A stretch of DNA of 64,000 bases from Tessaracoccus caeni (GCF_029211185.1 NZ_JARGDO010000018.1:38678-102677); one strand, 5' to 3'. Shown: positions 17,941 through 27,414, numbered from the stretch's first letter. A program made the numbers and translations. The notes: a model not told the origin generated them from the letters alone.

Positions 17941-18555
17941 ATGCTGGATGTCGTCGCGATCGAAGACGCCGAGGCCGCGGAGGTCTCACTAGACCCCATG
18001 CGCTCGCGGTTGCTCGCGGCGCTGGCAGAGCCGGGGTCTGCCTCGACGCTGGCCGCGCAGCTCGATCTCCCCCGCCAGAAGGTGAACTATCACCTGCGCG
18101 CACTGGAGAAGCACGGGCTCATCGAACTGGTCGAGGAGCGTCGCAAGGGCAACTTCACCGAACGCGTCCTGCAGGCCACCGCGTCGTCCTACGTGATCTC
18201 CCCCACCGCGCTGGAACCACTCCAGCCCGATCCCGGCCGCGCCCCCGACCGCCTCTCCGCCCGTTGGCTGCTGGCCTTGGCCGCGCGTTTGGTGCGCGAC
18301 GTCGGCGCCCTCCTGCGCGGCTCGCAAGAGGCCGGCAAGTCGGTGGCCACCTTTGCCGTGGACGGCGAGGTGCGCTTCGCCTCCGCCGCGGATCGCGCCG
18401 CCTTCGCCGACGAGCTCTCGCGAGAGCTGACCGATCTCGTCGCCAAGTACCACACAGACGGCGGGCGCCCTCATCGCCTGGTGGTCGCCGTCCATCCCAG
18501 CATTCCCGCCGACACCACCGTCCCGTCCCCACCCCAGAACAACGAGGAGTCCTGA
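17941..18555 (+). CDS. ArsR-like winged-helix regulator
   Basis: 204 aa. Residues about 15-75 form a winged HTH (MRSRLLAALAEPGSASTLAA, then QKVNYHLRALEKHGLIELVE) of the helix-turn-helix_20/ArsR type; the C-terminal half is an effector region without metal-binding Cys clusters. It precedes an SRPBCC-domain gene by 1 nt, so the two are translationally linked; such pairs occur widely in actinobacteria, with the SRPBCC partner of unknown substrate. Likely represses its own operon at the overlapping palindrome. Confidence 0.82.
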   Translation: MLDVVAIEDAEAAEVSLDPMRSRLLAALAEPGSASTLAAQLDLPRQKVNYHLRALEKHGLIELVEERRKGNFTERVLQATASSYVISPTALEPLQPDPGRAPDRLSARWLLALAARLVRDVGALLRGSQEAGKSVATFAVDGEVRFASAADRAAFADELSRELTDLVAKYHTDGGRPHRLVVAVHPSIPADTTVPSPPQNNEES

Positions 18556-18556
18556 C

Positions 18557-19273
18557 ATGTCAAGCAACTTCGAGATCCGCAAGGAGATCAAACTGGAAGC
18601 CACCCCCGAACAGGTGTGGCACGCCATCGCGACGAGAGAGGGACAGACCGCCTGGTCCCCCGACCCGAACGCCATCGAACAAGACGGCACCATCGTCGAG
18701 CAGGAGCCGCTCACCAGACTCATGGTGCGCACCCCGGCCGAGGAGAACGGCGCCTTCCACGCCTTCGAGTACCTGATCGAGACCGAGGAAGGCGGCATCA
18801 CCGTCTTGCGGTTCGTGCACAGCGGCTTCCTCGGCGACGACTGGAACGACGAGTTCAGCTTCGAGGAGATGACGAGCTACGGCTGGGACATGTACCTGCA
18901 CACCCTGGAGCTGTACCTCACGTACTTCGCCGGGCAGCCCGCCACCTACGTGGAGGCGGCGGCCCCGATGGCCTCGGCCGAGCCGGATGGCTGGGCCACT
19001 CTGGAGAAGGGGCTCGGGCTGGCGGCGCCGCCGCGACTGGGCGAGACCATCACGCTTACCCCCGACGGCCTCCCACCGATCGAGGGCGTCGTCGACTACG
19101 TGATCCCCACCGACGACTTCATCGCGATCCGGGCCAAGGACGGGCTGTACCGTTTCCACAACCTGGCTCCGATGAACATGCCGATCGCCGTCGGCCACTA
19201 CATCTACGAAGAGGTCGACGGCGAAGCGGCCAGGGAGGCGTGGCGACTCTGGTTGGAGCGCCTCTACTCGTGA
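18557..19273 (+). CDS. SRPBCC (AHSA1-like) domain protein
   Basis: 238 aa. The first about 145 residues are an AHSA1-like helix-grip domain (FEIRKEIKLEATPEQVWHAI, HSGFLGDDW, LYLTYFAGQPATYVEA), a hydrophobic-ligand or cochaperone-like fold. The remaining about 90 residues (from PMASAEPDGWATLEKGLGL) form an extra C-terminal region, making it longer than single-domain members. It follows the wHTH regulator by 1 nt. Ligand unknown. Confidence 0.8.
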   Translation: MSSNFEIRKEIKLEATPEQVWHAIATREGQTAWSPDPNAIEQDGTIVEQEPLTRLMVRTPAEENGAFHAFEYLIETEEGGITVLRFVHSGFLGDDWNDEFSFEEMTSYGWDMYLHTLELYLTYFAGQPATYVEAAAPMASAEPDGWATLEKGLGLAAPPRLGETITLTPDGLPPIEGVVDYVIPTDDFIAIRAKDGLYRFHNLAPMNMPIAVGHYIYEEVDGEAAREAWRLWLERLYS

Positions 19274-19354
19274 GGTGACGTTGACGAGGGGTCTTGTCGG
19301 GCAGAGTTACAGTGGGCTCGGCAAGACCCCATCGACGAAGCGAGGATCCGTACC

Positions 19355-20176
19355 GTGTCCACTCACAAGGACGTTCAGCAGAACACGGAACGGGCAGCAC
19401 AACTGCCACAGGCCCCCGATCCGGCGATGCTCGCCTTCGTGCGCCAGATGCGCGACGACTTCACTCGCCTGATGATGGAGTACGAGTTCGCCGCCGACGA
19501 GGTGATGACGAAGGTGAAAATCCTGCGCGAGGAGTTCCTCCACCTGCATCAGTACAACCCGATCGAGCACATCGGGTCGCGGGTGAAGTCGCCGTCCAGC
19601 ATCTTCGACAAGGTGATCCGACGCGGCCTCGAGCCCTCGCTCGACGCGATCCGGGAGCACATCACCGACATCGCCGGCGTGCGCATCACCTGCAGCTTCA
19701 TCCCCGACACCTACCGGATCATGGAGGCCCTCACGTCGCAGGACGACGTCAAGGTACTGAAGATCAAGGACTACATCGCCAATCCCAAACCCAACGGCTA
19801 CAAGAGCCTGCACGCGATCATCCAGATCCCCGTCTTCCTGTCGACCGGTGCGGTTCCGGTCACCGTCGAGGTGCAGATCCGCACCATCGCGATGGACTTC
19901 TGGGCCAGCCTGGAACACAAGATCTTCTACAAGTACGACGGCGCCGTGCCCGCCCACATCGCGGCCGACCTCACCGAGGCCGCGGCCGCCGCCGAGCATC
20001 TCGACCGCCGCATGCAGCAGCTGTACCGCGAGGTGCACGGCGACCGTTCGGATGCTCACGAGAAGCCCGTCACAGGAGTGGATCTCGACGACGGACTGCT
20101 GCGTCGCATGTGGGAGATGTACCGCGATTCGGAGCCCCAAGACTTGGCTTCAGGAGACGAGCCACTAGCCTCGTAA
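19355..20176 (+). CDS. small alarmone synthetase (RelA/SpoT-domain, GTP pyrophosphokinase family)
   Basis: 273 aa with a stand-alone synthetase domain: IGSRVKSPSSIFDKVIRRG, DIAGVRITCSFIPDTYRI, KPNGYKSLHAIIQIPVF and VEVQIRTIAMDFWASLEHK are the RelQ/RelP-type synthetase motifs. No HD hydrolase domain and no TGS/ACT regions, so it should make (p)ppGpp only. GTG start with GAGGA about 8 nt upstream. The acyltransferase gene starts 2 nt after its stop. Confidence 0.92.
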   Translation: MSTHKDVQQNTERAAQLPQAPDPAMLAFVRQMRDDFTRLMMEYEFAADEVMTKVKILREEFLHLHQYNPIEHIGSRVKSPSSIFDKVIRRGLEPSLDAIREHITDIAGVRITCSFIPDTYRIMEALTSQDDVKVLKIKDYIANPKPNGYKSLHAIIQIPVFLSTGAVPVTVEVQIRTIAMDFWASLEHKIFYKYDGAVPAHIAADLTEAAAAAEHLDRRMQQLYREVHGDRSDAHEKPVTGVDLDDGLLRRMWEMYRDSEPQDLASGDEPLAS

Positions 20177-20178
20177 AC

Positions 20179-21321
20179 GTGCCACCTACTGCCAGACCAT
20201 CGCGAATCACGGCCCTCGACGGGTTGCGCGGCGTCGCTGCCCTCGTCGTTCTGCTCGATCACACCTTCTTGATGGTGCCGACTTTCGACGACATCTACGG
20301 CCGCCTCATCGTTCCCGAGACGGGCACCTGGGAGTGGTGGATCTCCCTGACACCGCTGCGCATCATGTGGGCGGGGCCGGAGGCGGTCATGCTGTTTTTC
20401 GTGCTGAGCGGCGTGGTGCTCACGCTGTCCGTCACGAATCGCGCCAACTTCGACTGGGAGGGCTACTACCCCAGCCGGATGATCCGGCTCTATCTTCCGG
20501 TGTGGGGCGCCGTCGTTCTCTCATGGCTGTCGATGACGTTGGTGCCGAGACAGCAATCAGACACGTTCTCGAGATGGACGAATAACCGGCCGGCCGGCTA
20601 CGACGCCGACATGCTGCACCACGACCTCGCGGTGATCTACGGCGGTGGCGAGTTCGGCATCAGTCCGCTGTGGTCGCTGGTCTGGGAGGTGCGTTTCTCC
20701 CTGATGCTGCCGCTGTTCATCGCCTTCGTGGTGGTGGGAGCGCGATTCTGGAAGACCAAGGCTCTTATACTCATCGTCGCACTCGGACTCGGCGCCATCT
20801 TCGGCTGGGGCGAGTTCCGCTACCTTCCCATGTTCGCCATCGGGGCGCTGCTCGCTGCCTACTGGGGGCCCATCACCACCTGGCTCGAGCAGTTCTTGCG
20901 CACCCGACGGCTCGGTCTGCTGTTCTTCCTGGTGGCCGTCGTGCTCACGCCGGCGCGCTGGTGGGCCTACGGCCTCGGCGTCGACGCGAAGTTCGGGCGC
21001 GGACTGGAGCTCGTCGGACTCACGGGAACCATCATTCTGGTGCTGCTCGCGGTGACCTGGTCGCCCTTCCGGGGCTTCCTCGAATGGCGCCCCGTGCACT
21101 GGCTGGGCGCGATCTCCTTCAGCCTCTACCTGGTGCACGAGCCGATCATCCTCACCGTGCGCCACCTCCTCCCCAACGCCCATATCGGGGTGGTGTTCGC
21201 GTGCGCCGTGACCGCGGCGATCCTCGTCGCTTGGGGTTTCTACCACGCCGTCGAAAAGCCGGCCACCCGACTCTCGCAGGCCTGGAAGCGACGTTACGGC
21301 AAGGCAAACAGGATCCCGTAG
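20179..21321 (+). CDS. acyltransferase-3 family membrane protein (OafA/YrhL-like)
   Basis: 380 aa beginning with the family signature ITALDGLRGVAALVVLLDHT and running through about ten hydrophobic segments to SFSLYLVHEPIIL near residue 320. These proteins O-acylate surface polysaccharides or lipids, or other acceptors. The GTG at 20179, 2 nt after the preceding stop, fits coupled translation with the alarmone synthetase; a long in-frame upstream extension is only the synthetase gene read in another frame. Confidence 0.88.
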   Translation: MPPTARPSRITALDGLRGVAALVVLLDHTFLMVPTFDDIYGRLIVPETGTWEWWISLTPLRIMWAGPEAVMLFFVLSGVVLTLSVTNRANFDWEGYYPSRMIRLYLPVWGAVVLSWLSMTLVPRQQSDTFSRWTNNRPAGYDADMLHHDLAVIYGGGEFGISPLWSLVWEVRFSLMLPLFIAFVVVGARFWKTKALILIVALGLGAIFGWGEFRYLPMFAIGALLAAYWGPITTWLEQFLRTRRLGLLFFLVAVVLTPARWWAYGLGVDAKFGRGLELVGLTGTIILVLLAVTWSPFRGFLEWRPVHWLGAISFSLYLVHEPIILTVRHLLPNAHIGVVFACAVTAAILVAWGFYHAVEKPATRLSQAWKRRYGKANRIP

Positions 21322-21559
21322 GCCCCAAACCCGATGCGTCGGTGTCGCCGTCATGCCGCACTTCAGCGGCCAGCTCTCAACGGACAAGGCTCGGCCAGGA
21401 GCCGCCCCCTCCCCGGCTCAATCTCGACATCCGGACCGCCCGCATCGGAGAGCCATTGCAGTTCGCCCAGGTTTCCTCGCTCGACCCGCCTGCCCGACTT
21501 CCCGGGATACCGTCTGAGACCGTCGAGATTCTCACCTCACACCAGGGCACCGAAGGCGC

Positions 21560-21601
21560 TTGACTTAACCTTCTGCTTAATTTAGTGTCTACTAAATCAA
21601 G
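21560..21601 (+). promoter_or_regulatory. promoter and ArsR operator of the VOC operon
   Basis: TTGACT (21560-21565) and TAGTGT (21583-21588), 17-nt spacer. CTTAATTTAGT (21576-21586) and ACTAAATCAAG (21591-21601) form a 26-bp inverted repeat (10 of 11 matches) covering the -10, a classical ArsR-type repressor site. The rest of the 304-nt gap (21322-21559) shows nothing recognisable. Confidence 0.75.
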
Positions 21602-21625
21602 TCTCGACTGAACAAAGGAGTCATC

Positions 21626-22000
21626 ATGGGATCGAAACTGTCGTACTTCGAGGTCACGTCGCCGGACATGGAGCGGGCGCAGTCGTTCTACCGCGAGGTG
21701 TTCGGCTGGCAGGTGATGGCGCTGCCGGAGATGGGTGGCTACGCGGTCGTGGATACCCAGTCGGGCGAGGGTGCCGCTGGCGGTGGCATCGGCCCGGTGA
21801 TGGACGGCGGTGCCGGTGGTATCCGGGTCTACTTCCACGAGCCCGATCTAGCGGCTGGCCTGGCGCGCGCGGTGGAACTCGGCGGCAGCATCGTGCAGGA
21901 ACCGACCGAGATTCCTGGCTTCGGCACCATCGCGGTGTTCGCCGACCCTGACGGGCACCAGGTGGGCCTGTGGGATCGTGACGGGTTCGGTGCGGCATGA
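21626..22000 (+). CDS. VOC-family (glyoxalase/bleomycin-resistance fold) protein
   Basis: 124 aa, one VOC fold: LSYFEVTSPDMERAQSFYRE at the start and FADPDGHQVGLWDRDGF at the end. Family members are metal-dependent lyases/dioxygenases or drug-binding resistance proteins; substrate unclear. AAGGAG site 7 nt from the ATG. First gene of a four-gene operon; the ArsR gene overlaps its stop by 4 nt. Confidence 0.85.
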   Translation: MGSKLSYFEVTSPDMERAQSFYREVFGWQVMALPEMGGYAVVDTQSGEGAAGGGIGPVMDGGAGGIRVYFHEPDLAAGLARAVELGGSIVQEPTEIPGFGTIAVFADPDGHQVGLWDRDGFGAA

Positions 22001-22341
22001 CCCTGAACCGGGAACAGGCGCTGCAAGCGTTCGCTGAGCCGCGCCGACGCGCGATTCTCGAACTGGTCGCGGAGAACGAGCTGCCCGCCGGTCAGATCAG
22101 CTCGCAGTTCTCCGATGTGTCGGCCTCCGCCGTCTCTCAGCACCTGCGCGTCCTCAAGGACGTGGGGCTGCTGGTCGAGCGGCGCGACGGCGCACGCCGC
22201 CTATACCGGGCCGACGCCGACGCGCTGGAAGAACTCCGCAGTTACCTCAACGACCTGTGGGCGTCGAGCCTGAAAGTCGCGCAGTCCGTCACCGAGGCGG
22301 AATACCACAGTGACGCGGGCGAGCAGCGGGAGGTGGGCTGA
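21997..22341 (+). CDS. ArsR-family transcriptional repressor
   Basis: 114 aa, a winged HTH (EPRRRAILELVAENELPAGQ, then SASAVSQHLRVLKDVGLLVE). Lacks the ELCVCDL metal site of ArsR/SmtB sensors, so it belongs to the SRPBCC-associated subgroup that does not sense metal. ATGA overlap with the VOC gene. Likely binds the palindrome at 21576-21601 and represses the whole operon. Confidence 0.88.
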   Translation: MTLNREQALQAFAEPRRRAILELVAENELPAGQISSQFSDVSASAVSQHLRVLKDVGLLVERRDGARRLYRADADALEELRSYLNDLWASSLKVAQSVTEAEYHSDAGEQREVG

Positions 22342-22343
22342 TC

Positions 22344-22859
22344 ATGGCTGCTGAGCAGAACCGGAACCGGCACCTCTCGGCGGTGCCCCGTAACGAATCG
22401 GAGCGAAACCCCCTGGAAGACGCGGTGATGGCCGAGGTCACGGTGCGCTGCCCCGCACCGGAGACGTTCGCGCTGTTCCTCGACACGCTCGCGGACTGGT
22501 GGCCGCTCAAGGACTACTCGATGGCCCCGGGCGAGGTCGTCGATGTCGAGGTCGACCGTCGCCCTGGTGGGGCGATCACCGAGATACGTCGCGATGGGAG
22601 CCGCGCCCGCTGGGGCACCCTGCTGACCTGGGAACCGACCCACCGCTTCGCGATGGACTGGCACGTCACCCCCGGCCTGGAACAGACGGTCATCACCGTG
22701 ACGTTCAAGGCCGTCTCCCCGCAGCACACCTTGGTCACGCTCGTGCATAGCGGATGGCAGGGCATCGACCCCGCCCGCCTCGGTACACAACTCGGCTACA
22801 CCCAGGGCTGGACAGCGATCCTGCACTGCTTCGCCCGCAGCCTCGAATCCCAGGAATGA
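22344..22859 (+). CDS. SRPBCC (AHSA1-like) domain protein
   Basis: 171 aa, an AHSA1/START-like fold from about residue 28 (MAEVTVRCPAPETFALFLDT), with PTHRFAMDWHV and LVTLVHSGWQGIDP as the typical helix-grip strands. ArsR-SRPBCC gene pairs are common in actinobacteria. The first about 27 residues are charged and may be untranslated if the internal ATG at residue 29 is used. Begins 2 nt after the ArsR stop. Confidence 0.82.
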   Translation: MAAEQNRNRHLSAVPRNESERNPLEDAVMAEVTVRCPAPETFALFLDTLADWWPLKDYSMAPGEVVDVEVDRRPGGAITEIRRDGSRARWGTLLTWEPTHRFAMDWHVTPGLEQTVITVTFKAVSPQHTLVTLVHSGWQGIDPARLGTQLGYTQGWTAILHCFARSLESQE

Positions 22860-22891
22860 ACACTCACGGATAACACGGACAAGGAGTCATC

Positions 22892-24331
22892 ATGTCCACC
22901 ACACCCACGGCCAAGACGACCCGCGTCGCAACCTTGTTGGCCTGCTCGCTCGCCTCGTTCATGGTCGGCCTCGACGCCCTCGTGGTCACCACCGTGCTCC
23001 CCAACATCCGGCACGACTTCGGCACGGGCATCGACAACCTCTCCTGGGTCGTGAACGCTTACGCACTCGCGTTCGCCGTCTCGATCCTTGCTGGGTCGAT
23101 GCTGGGCGATCGCTTCGGGCGACGCCGGATGCTCACGGTCGGCGTCGCCCTGTTCGCCCTCGCCTCCGCCTTGTGCGCGCTCGCCCCGACGCTCGGCGTC
23201 CTGGTGGCTGCGCGCACGGTGCAGGGCGCGGCGGGCGGAGTGTGCGTACCACTCGCCCTCGCCATTGTCACCGCCGCCACACCTGCCGAGCGGCGCGGCA
23301 AGGTCATCGGCATCTGGGGCGCGATCACCGGCATCGCCGTCGCCATCGGCCCGCTCATCGGCGGCCTCGTCGCCCAGGGCCTCGCCTGGCAGTGGGTGTT
23401 CTGGCTCAACCTCCCCGTCGCCGCCGTCATCCTCATCCTCGCACGCCGCATCCCGGCCGACGCACCTCAGACCGGGCGGGCAGACCTGCTCGGATTGGCG
23501 CTGGCGACCCTCGGCATCGCGCTCGTCACCCACGCGCTCGCCCGGGTCAGCCCGGCCTCCCTCAGCGACGCTTCGCTGTGGGGCGAGGTCGTCGCGGGCC
23601 TGGTGCTGGTGGTCGGCTTCGCCCGCTGGGAACGCCGCGCTGCCGCCCCTCTGGTGCCGCCTGCGCTGTTCCGTCACGACGGGTTCCTCGCCGCCTGCAT
23701 CGCAATGGCTGCACTCGGGGCGGGCCTGTTCGGAACCGCGTACCTGCTCGCTCAGTACATTCAGGCAGCGATCACGCCCGACCCGCTCGGCGTCGGCCTC
23801 GCGCTCCTACCCTGGACAGGACTCGCCGTGCTCGTCGCACCCGTCGTCGGGCGGCTCTCGGACAAGATCGGCGAAGCCCCGCTGCTGGCCCTCGGCCTCG
23901 CGCTCCAATCCCTCGGTGCCATCCTGCTCGCTGTCACCGCGTCCACGAACTACACGGCGATCCTCGTGCCGTTGATCGTCTCCGGCCTCGGCGTCGCCAT
24001 TGCGTTCCCCGCCTCGGCCACCGCGCTGATGCGCACCGTTCCCGCGCCCGCGATCACCGTCGCCTCCGGCGTCGGCAACGCATTCCGGCAAGTCGGGGCC
24101 GCGCTCGGCATCGCCGTCGCCGTGGCCGTGTTCGCCTTCAGCGGCGGCGGCCTCGCCCACCCCGATACCGCGATCACAGGCTTCCAGCCCGCGATGCTCG
24201 CGCTGGCAGGATTCGGACTCATCGGCACCCTCGCCGCGACCCGACTCATCGCCACGCGCCGCGCCGCTCGCCAAACGTCATCCACGCCGGAGTCGGTTGC
24301 ACAGGCGTCGCGCGCCAAGGTGGCGGTGTAG
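22892..24331 (+). CDS. DHA2-type MFS exporter
   Basis: 479 aa, about 14 membrane segments; LASFMVGLDALVVTTVLPNI and the motif A variant GDRFGRRRMLTVG mark the EmrB/QacA group of drug exporters. AAGGAG site identical in spacing to that of the VOC gene. Last gene of the VOC-ArsR-SRPBCC-MFS operon, so the operon is probably a toxic-compound response: repressor, two small-molecule-binding proteins and an efflux pump. Confidence 0.9.
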   Translation: MSTTPTAKTTRVATLLACSLASFMVGLDALVVTTVLPNIRHDFGTGIDNLSWVVNAYALAFAVSILAGSMLGDRFGRRRMLTVGVALFALASALCALAPTLGVLVAARTVQGAAGGVCVPLALAIVTAATPAERRGKVIGIWGAITGIAVAIGPLIGGLVAQGLAWQWVFWLNLPVAAVILILARRIPADAPQTGRADLLGLALATLGIALVTHALARVSPASLSDASLWGEVVAGLVLVVGFARWERRAAAPLVPPALFRHDGFLAACIAMAALGAGLFGTAYLLAQYIQAAITPDPLGVGLALLPWTGLAVLVAPVVGRLSDKIGEAPLLALGLALQSLGAILLAVTASTNYTAILVPLIVSGLGVAIAFPASATALMRTVPAPAITVASGVGNAFRQVGAALGIAVAVAVFAFSGGGLAHPDTAITGFQPAMLALAGFGLIGTLAATRLIATRRAARQTSSTPESVAQASRAKVAV

Positions 24332-24404
24332 CCGCTACACGCGATGATCGGGCGATCTCGTGCCGGTCGAAGTGCCGACGAAGCGGGCGATATAGGGTGA
24401 GCCA

Positions 24405-24782
24405 ATGACACTACGAGCATTTCCAGTGCTCTACGCGAGCAACGTGGAGCAGGTGGCGGGATTCTATGCCGCGCTCGGCTTCGTCGAGCACTCCCGACTG
24501 CTCTCACCCGACGGCACGGCGGGTTTCATCGGTCTGAACCGGGATGGCGCAGAGATCGCCGTCACTACCGAAGAATCGCCCCGGCAGCTCGCCGGAGTCG
24601 AGCCCGGGCCCGGGCCGCGTCACGAACTGTTCGTCTACGTGCCCGACCTCAATGCCGCAGTCGAGGCGGTGCCGCCCGCCGGAGGCTCCGTGCTCAGGGA
24701 GCCCACGATGATGCCCTGGGGCGAACGGCTCGCTTACACCACCGACCCGGAGGGCAACCTCGTCACCCTGGCCGCCGAGTGA
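24405..24782 (+). CDS. VOC-family protein
   Basis: 125 aa, a single glyoxalase fold (FPVLYASNVEQVAGFYAALG, then TTDPEGNLVTLAAE). Separated by 73 nt from the MFS gene, so probably its own unit or a late operon member. Unlike the VOC protein at 21626, it resembles the bleomycin-resistance-like group; substrate unknown. Confidence 0.82.
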   Translation: MTLRAFPVLYASNVEQVAGFYAALGFVEHSRLLSPDGTAGFIGLNRDGAEIAVTTEESPRQLAGVEPGPGPRHELFVYVPDLNAAVEAVPPAGGSVLREPTMMPWGERLAYTTDPEGNLVTLAAE

Positions 24783-24809
24783 GCCCACGGCCCGGGCGTC
24801 TAGTGCAGG

Positions 24810-25034
24810 TCATGCAGACGGGTCGATGGCTCGCATTCGGTTGTTGCGGGGGTCGTGCGTGAGTTCGGCAAGTCCCAACGCTTCCAAGAGCGGCGGCAGG
24901 TACGTGCCGAAGCGACCGCGATACCCCTTGCGCAACCCGTACCACCCTCCGACCGGGTTCGAGTCCGAACGCCCCCACGCCTCGACCGTGCCGGCAGTAG
25001 CTGGCTTCTGCTCGTCGGCGGCACCGAGCGGCAC
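24810..25034 (-). CDS. small hypothetical protein or gene fragment
   Basis: 74 codons, MPLGAADEQKPATAGTVEAW to MRAIDPSA. The stretch VGGWYGLRKGYRGRFGTYL looks like a real folded segment, and GC at third positions is plausible. I do not recognise it. It lies in the 273-nt gap between a VOC gene and the UvrA-like gene, without a clear ribosome site, so it may be the remaining C-terminal piece of a decayed gene. Confidence 0.3.
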   Translation of the reverse strand: MPLGAADEQKPATAGTVEAWGRSDSNPVGGWYGLRKGYRGRFGTYLPPLLEALGLAELTHDPRNNRMRAIDPSA

Positions 25035-25055
25035 CCAATCGGCCTAGGCCAGAGA

Positions 25056-27377
25056 TCACGGCATCGAAGATCGCAGCCCGTCTGTAAGGCGGCTAGCGAC
25101 GCTCAGTGCCTTTCCGGTCAGCGATTCTGCGCATTCCCGAAGCTCGTTCGGGGCGCCGGCGAAGACGAGCCGGCCGCCGTCGGAGCCCGCGCCGGGGCCG
25201 ATGTCGATGACGTGATCGGCCTGGGCCACCACCCGGAGGTTGTGTTCGACGACCACCAGCGTCGCTCCCGTCTCCACCAGGTCGGCGAACAGCCGGTTGA
25301 TCCGGTTGACGTCGCTGGGGTGCAAGCCGGTGGTGGGCTCGTCGAGCACGATGTACTTGTGCAGATGAGACGGCGACGCGCTGAGATGCCGCGCCAGCAG
25401 CAGGCGCTGGCGCTCGCCGCCCGACAAGGTGTCCAGCGACTGCCCGACGGGACTGTAGCCCAAGCCGACGCGCTCCAGCCAACCCATGGTCTGGGCGATG
25501 CTCGGGTGGGTCGAGAAGAGTTCGGCGACGGGCAGCGGCGTCATGCTCAGCACATCGGCGATGCTATGTCCGTCGATGGTGACGCCCAGCGTCTTGGCGT
25601 TGAAGCGCGCTCCCCCGCACGCGTCGCAGGGGGTGGCGACGTCGTCGAGGAAAGCCAGTTCAGTAGTGATGTAGCCCTTGCCCTTGCAGCCGGGGCAAGC
25701 GCCCTTGGAGTTGAAGCTGAACCATGCGGGCGCAAGGCCGGAGACGTCGGCGAAGGCCTGGCGGACCTCGTCGGCGATGCCGAGGATGCTGAGCGCGGTG
25801 GAGCGCACCCCGCCGCGCAGCGGGTCTTGGCCGATCACGACGAACTCCGGACGCTGGCGGGGCAACTCGACGGTGGCGAACGAGCTCTTGCCGGAACCCG
25901 CCACCCCGGTAACGGCGGTGAGCACGCCCAGCGGCACGTCGACGTCGAAGCCGGTCAGGTTGTGAGCTCGGGCGTTCGTGACGGTGACATAGCCCCTCGG
26001 TGTCCGGGGATGTGTGGTGAGCGTCAGCGGCTGGGACAGCAGCCGGCCGGTGATCGTCTGGCTCTCGCGCAGCGCGGTGACGGCGCCTTCGAACTGCACG
26101 CGCCCGCCCGCCGACCCGGAGCCCGGCCCCATGTCGACGATGTGGTCGGCCACCCCGATCACCTGCGGATGATGCTCGACAATCAGCACCGTGTTGCCGG
26201 CGTCGCGCAGCTTGAGCAGCAGCGCGTTCAGACGCTGCACGTCGGCCGGGTGCAGGCCCGCCGACGGCTCGTCGAACACGTAGGTGACGTCGGTGAGCGC
26301 GCTGCCGAGATGACGCACGATCTTGACGCGCTGCGCCTCGCCGCCGGAGAGCGTCGAGGATTGGCGGTCGAGCGAGAGGTACCCCAGCCCGACGGACAGC
26401 AGCGCGTCGAGGGTGTGCCGCACCCCGACGAGTGCCGGCGCGACGCGGGCGTCGTCGAAGTCGTCGAGCAGCCGGCGCAACTCAACGACAGACATGGCCG
26501 TCCAGTCGACGAGCGAGCGCCCGTCGATCAGGCTTGAGCGCGCGGCTTGGTTGAGCCGCGCGCCGCCGCACTCGGGGCAGGTGCGCTCGGTCATCAGCCG
26601 GTCGAGTTCCTCGCGCACCAACGCCGAGATCTTGGACGGGCGGTTCTTGACGTAGACGTCGCGCATTCGGGTGACCACGCCGTCGAAGCGGGCCGACTGG
26701 GGGAAGCGCGGATCGGGATCGGGCAGCTTGTACTGCTCGGCGTAGAGGAAGAGGTCCATCTCCTCAGGCGTGTAGTCGCGCAGAGGTTTCTTGCGATCGA
26801 ACAGGTTGCAGTAGGCGAAGCGCTTCCAGCGGTAGACGCCGGGCCGGAACTGGCTGAACCGCACCGGGCCCTCGTCGATGTTCTTGTCCAGGTCGATCAG
26901 CTCGTCGACGTCGATGTCGATCACACTGCCCAGGCCCTCGCAGCGCGGGCACATGCCGGCGGGATCGTTGAACGAGTAGGCGGGCGAGTACCCAGCCGAC
27001 GGCTCGCCGATGCGCGAGAAGATCAGCCGCAGCAGCGGGGCGACATCGGAGGCGGTGGCCACCGTCGAGCGCACGTTTCCGGTGAACCGACGCTGGTCGA
27101 TGAGCGCGGTGAACGTGAGCCCGGCCATCGACTGCACCTCGGGCGCCGGCAGCTGCGGCAGCCGGTTGCGGACAAAACTCGGATAGGAGTCGTTGACCAG
27201 GCGCTGTGCCTCAGCCGCGATGGTGTCGATCACCAGCGACGACTTGCCCGATCCCGACACCCCCGTCACCACCGTGAGCTTCTTCTTGGGCAGGTCGACG
27301 CTGACGTCGCGCAGGTTGTTGGTGCCCGCCCGCACCACGCGGATCAACTCGTCTTGCCTGAGGTCGTCAACCACCAT
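25056..27377 (-). CDS. short UvrA-like ATPase (UvrA2/DrrC-type)
   Basis: 773 aa, far shorter than repair UvrA (about 950). Two ABC modules: Walker A TGVSGSGKSSL (about residue 37) and TGVAGSGKSSF (about 492); signatures LSGGEAQRVKI and [11 protein letters not shown]; zinc-finger Cys pairs CPRC/CPEC in the first half and CPGC/CDAC in the second. The UvrB-binding and large insertion domains are missing, so it is probably not the nucleotide-excision-repair UvrA. Members of this group such as DrrC protect DNA from intercalating antibiotics. Divergent from an ABC-2 drug-type exporter, which fits self-resistance or drug tolerance. Confidence 0.9.
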   Translation of the reverse strand: MVVDDLRQDELIRVVRAGTNNLRDVSVDLPKKKLTVVTGVSGSGKSSLVIDTIAAEAQRLVNDSYPSFVRNRLPQLPAPEVQSMAGLTFTALIDQRRFTGNVRSTVATASDVAPLLRLIFSRIGEPSAGYSPAYSFNDPAGMCPRCEGLGSVIDIDVDELIDLDKNIDEGPVRFSQFRPGVYRWKRFAYCNLFDRKKPLRDYTPEEMDLFLYAEQYKLPDPDPRFPQSARFDGVVTRMRDVYVKNRPSKISALVREELDRLMTERTCPECGGARLNQAARSSLIDGRSLVDWTAMSVVELRRLLDDFDDARVAPALVGVRHTLDALLSVGLGYLSLDRQSSTLSGGEAQRVKIVRHLGSALTDVTYVFDEPSAGLHPADVQRLNALLLKLRDAGNTVLIVEHHPQVIGVADHIVDMGPGSGSAGGRVQFEGAVTALRESQTITGRLLSQPLTLTTHPRTPRGYVTVTNARAHNLTGFDVDVPLGVLTAVTGVAGSGKSSFATVELPRQRPEFVVIGQDPLRGGVRSTALSILGIADEVRQAFADVSGLAPAWFSFNSKGACPGCKGKGYITTELAFLDDVATPCDACGGARFNAKTLGVTIDGHSIADVLSMTPLPVAELFSTHPSIAQTMGWLERVGLGYSPVGQSLDTLSGGERQRLLLARHLSASPSHLHKYIVLDEPTTGLHPSDVNRINRLFADLVETGATLVVVEHNLRVVAQADHVIDIGPGAGSDGGRLVFAGAPNELRECAESLTGKALSVASRLTDGLRSSMP

Positions 27378-27414
27378 TCCCAGAGCTTATGGGCCTGGGC
27401 CGACAAAAACGGGC

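Noticed and set aside
19294..20178. Upstream extension of the acyltransferase
   Set aside because: It is an out-of-frame reading of the alarmone synthetase; the family N terminus begins at 20179.
24855..26537. 560-codon plus-strand open frame opposite the UvrA-like gene
   Set aside because: It is the antisense of conserved ABC signature and zinc motifs and has no domain of its own.
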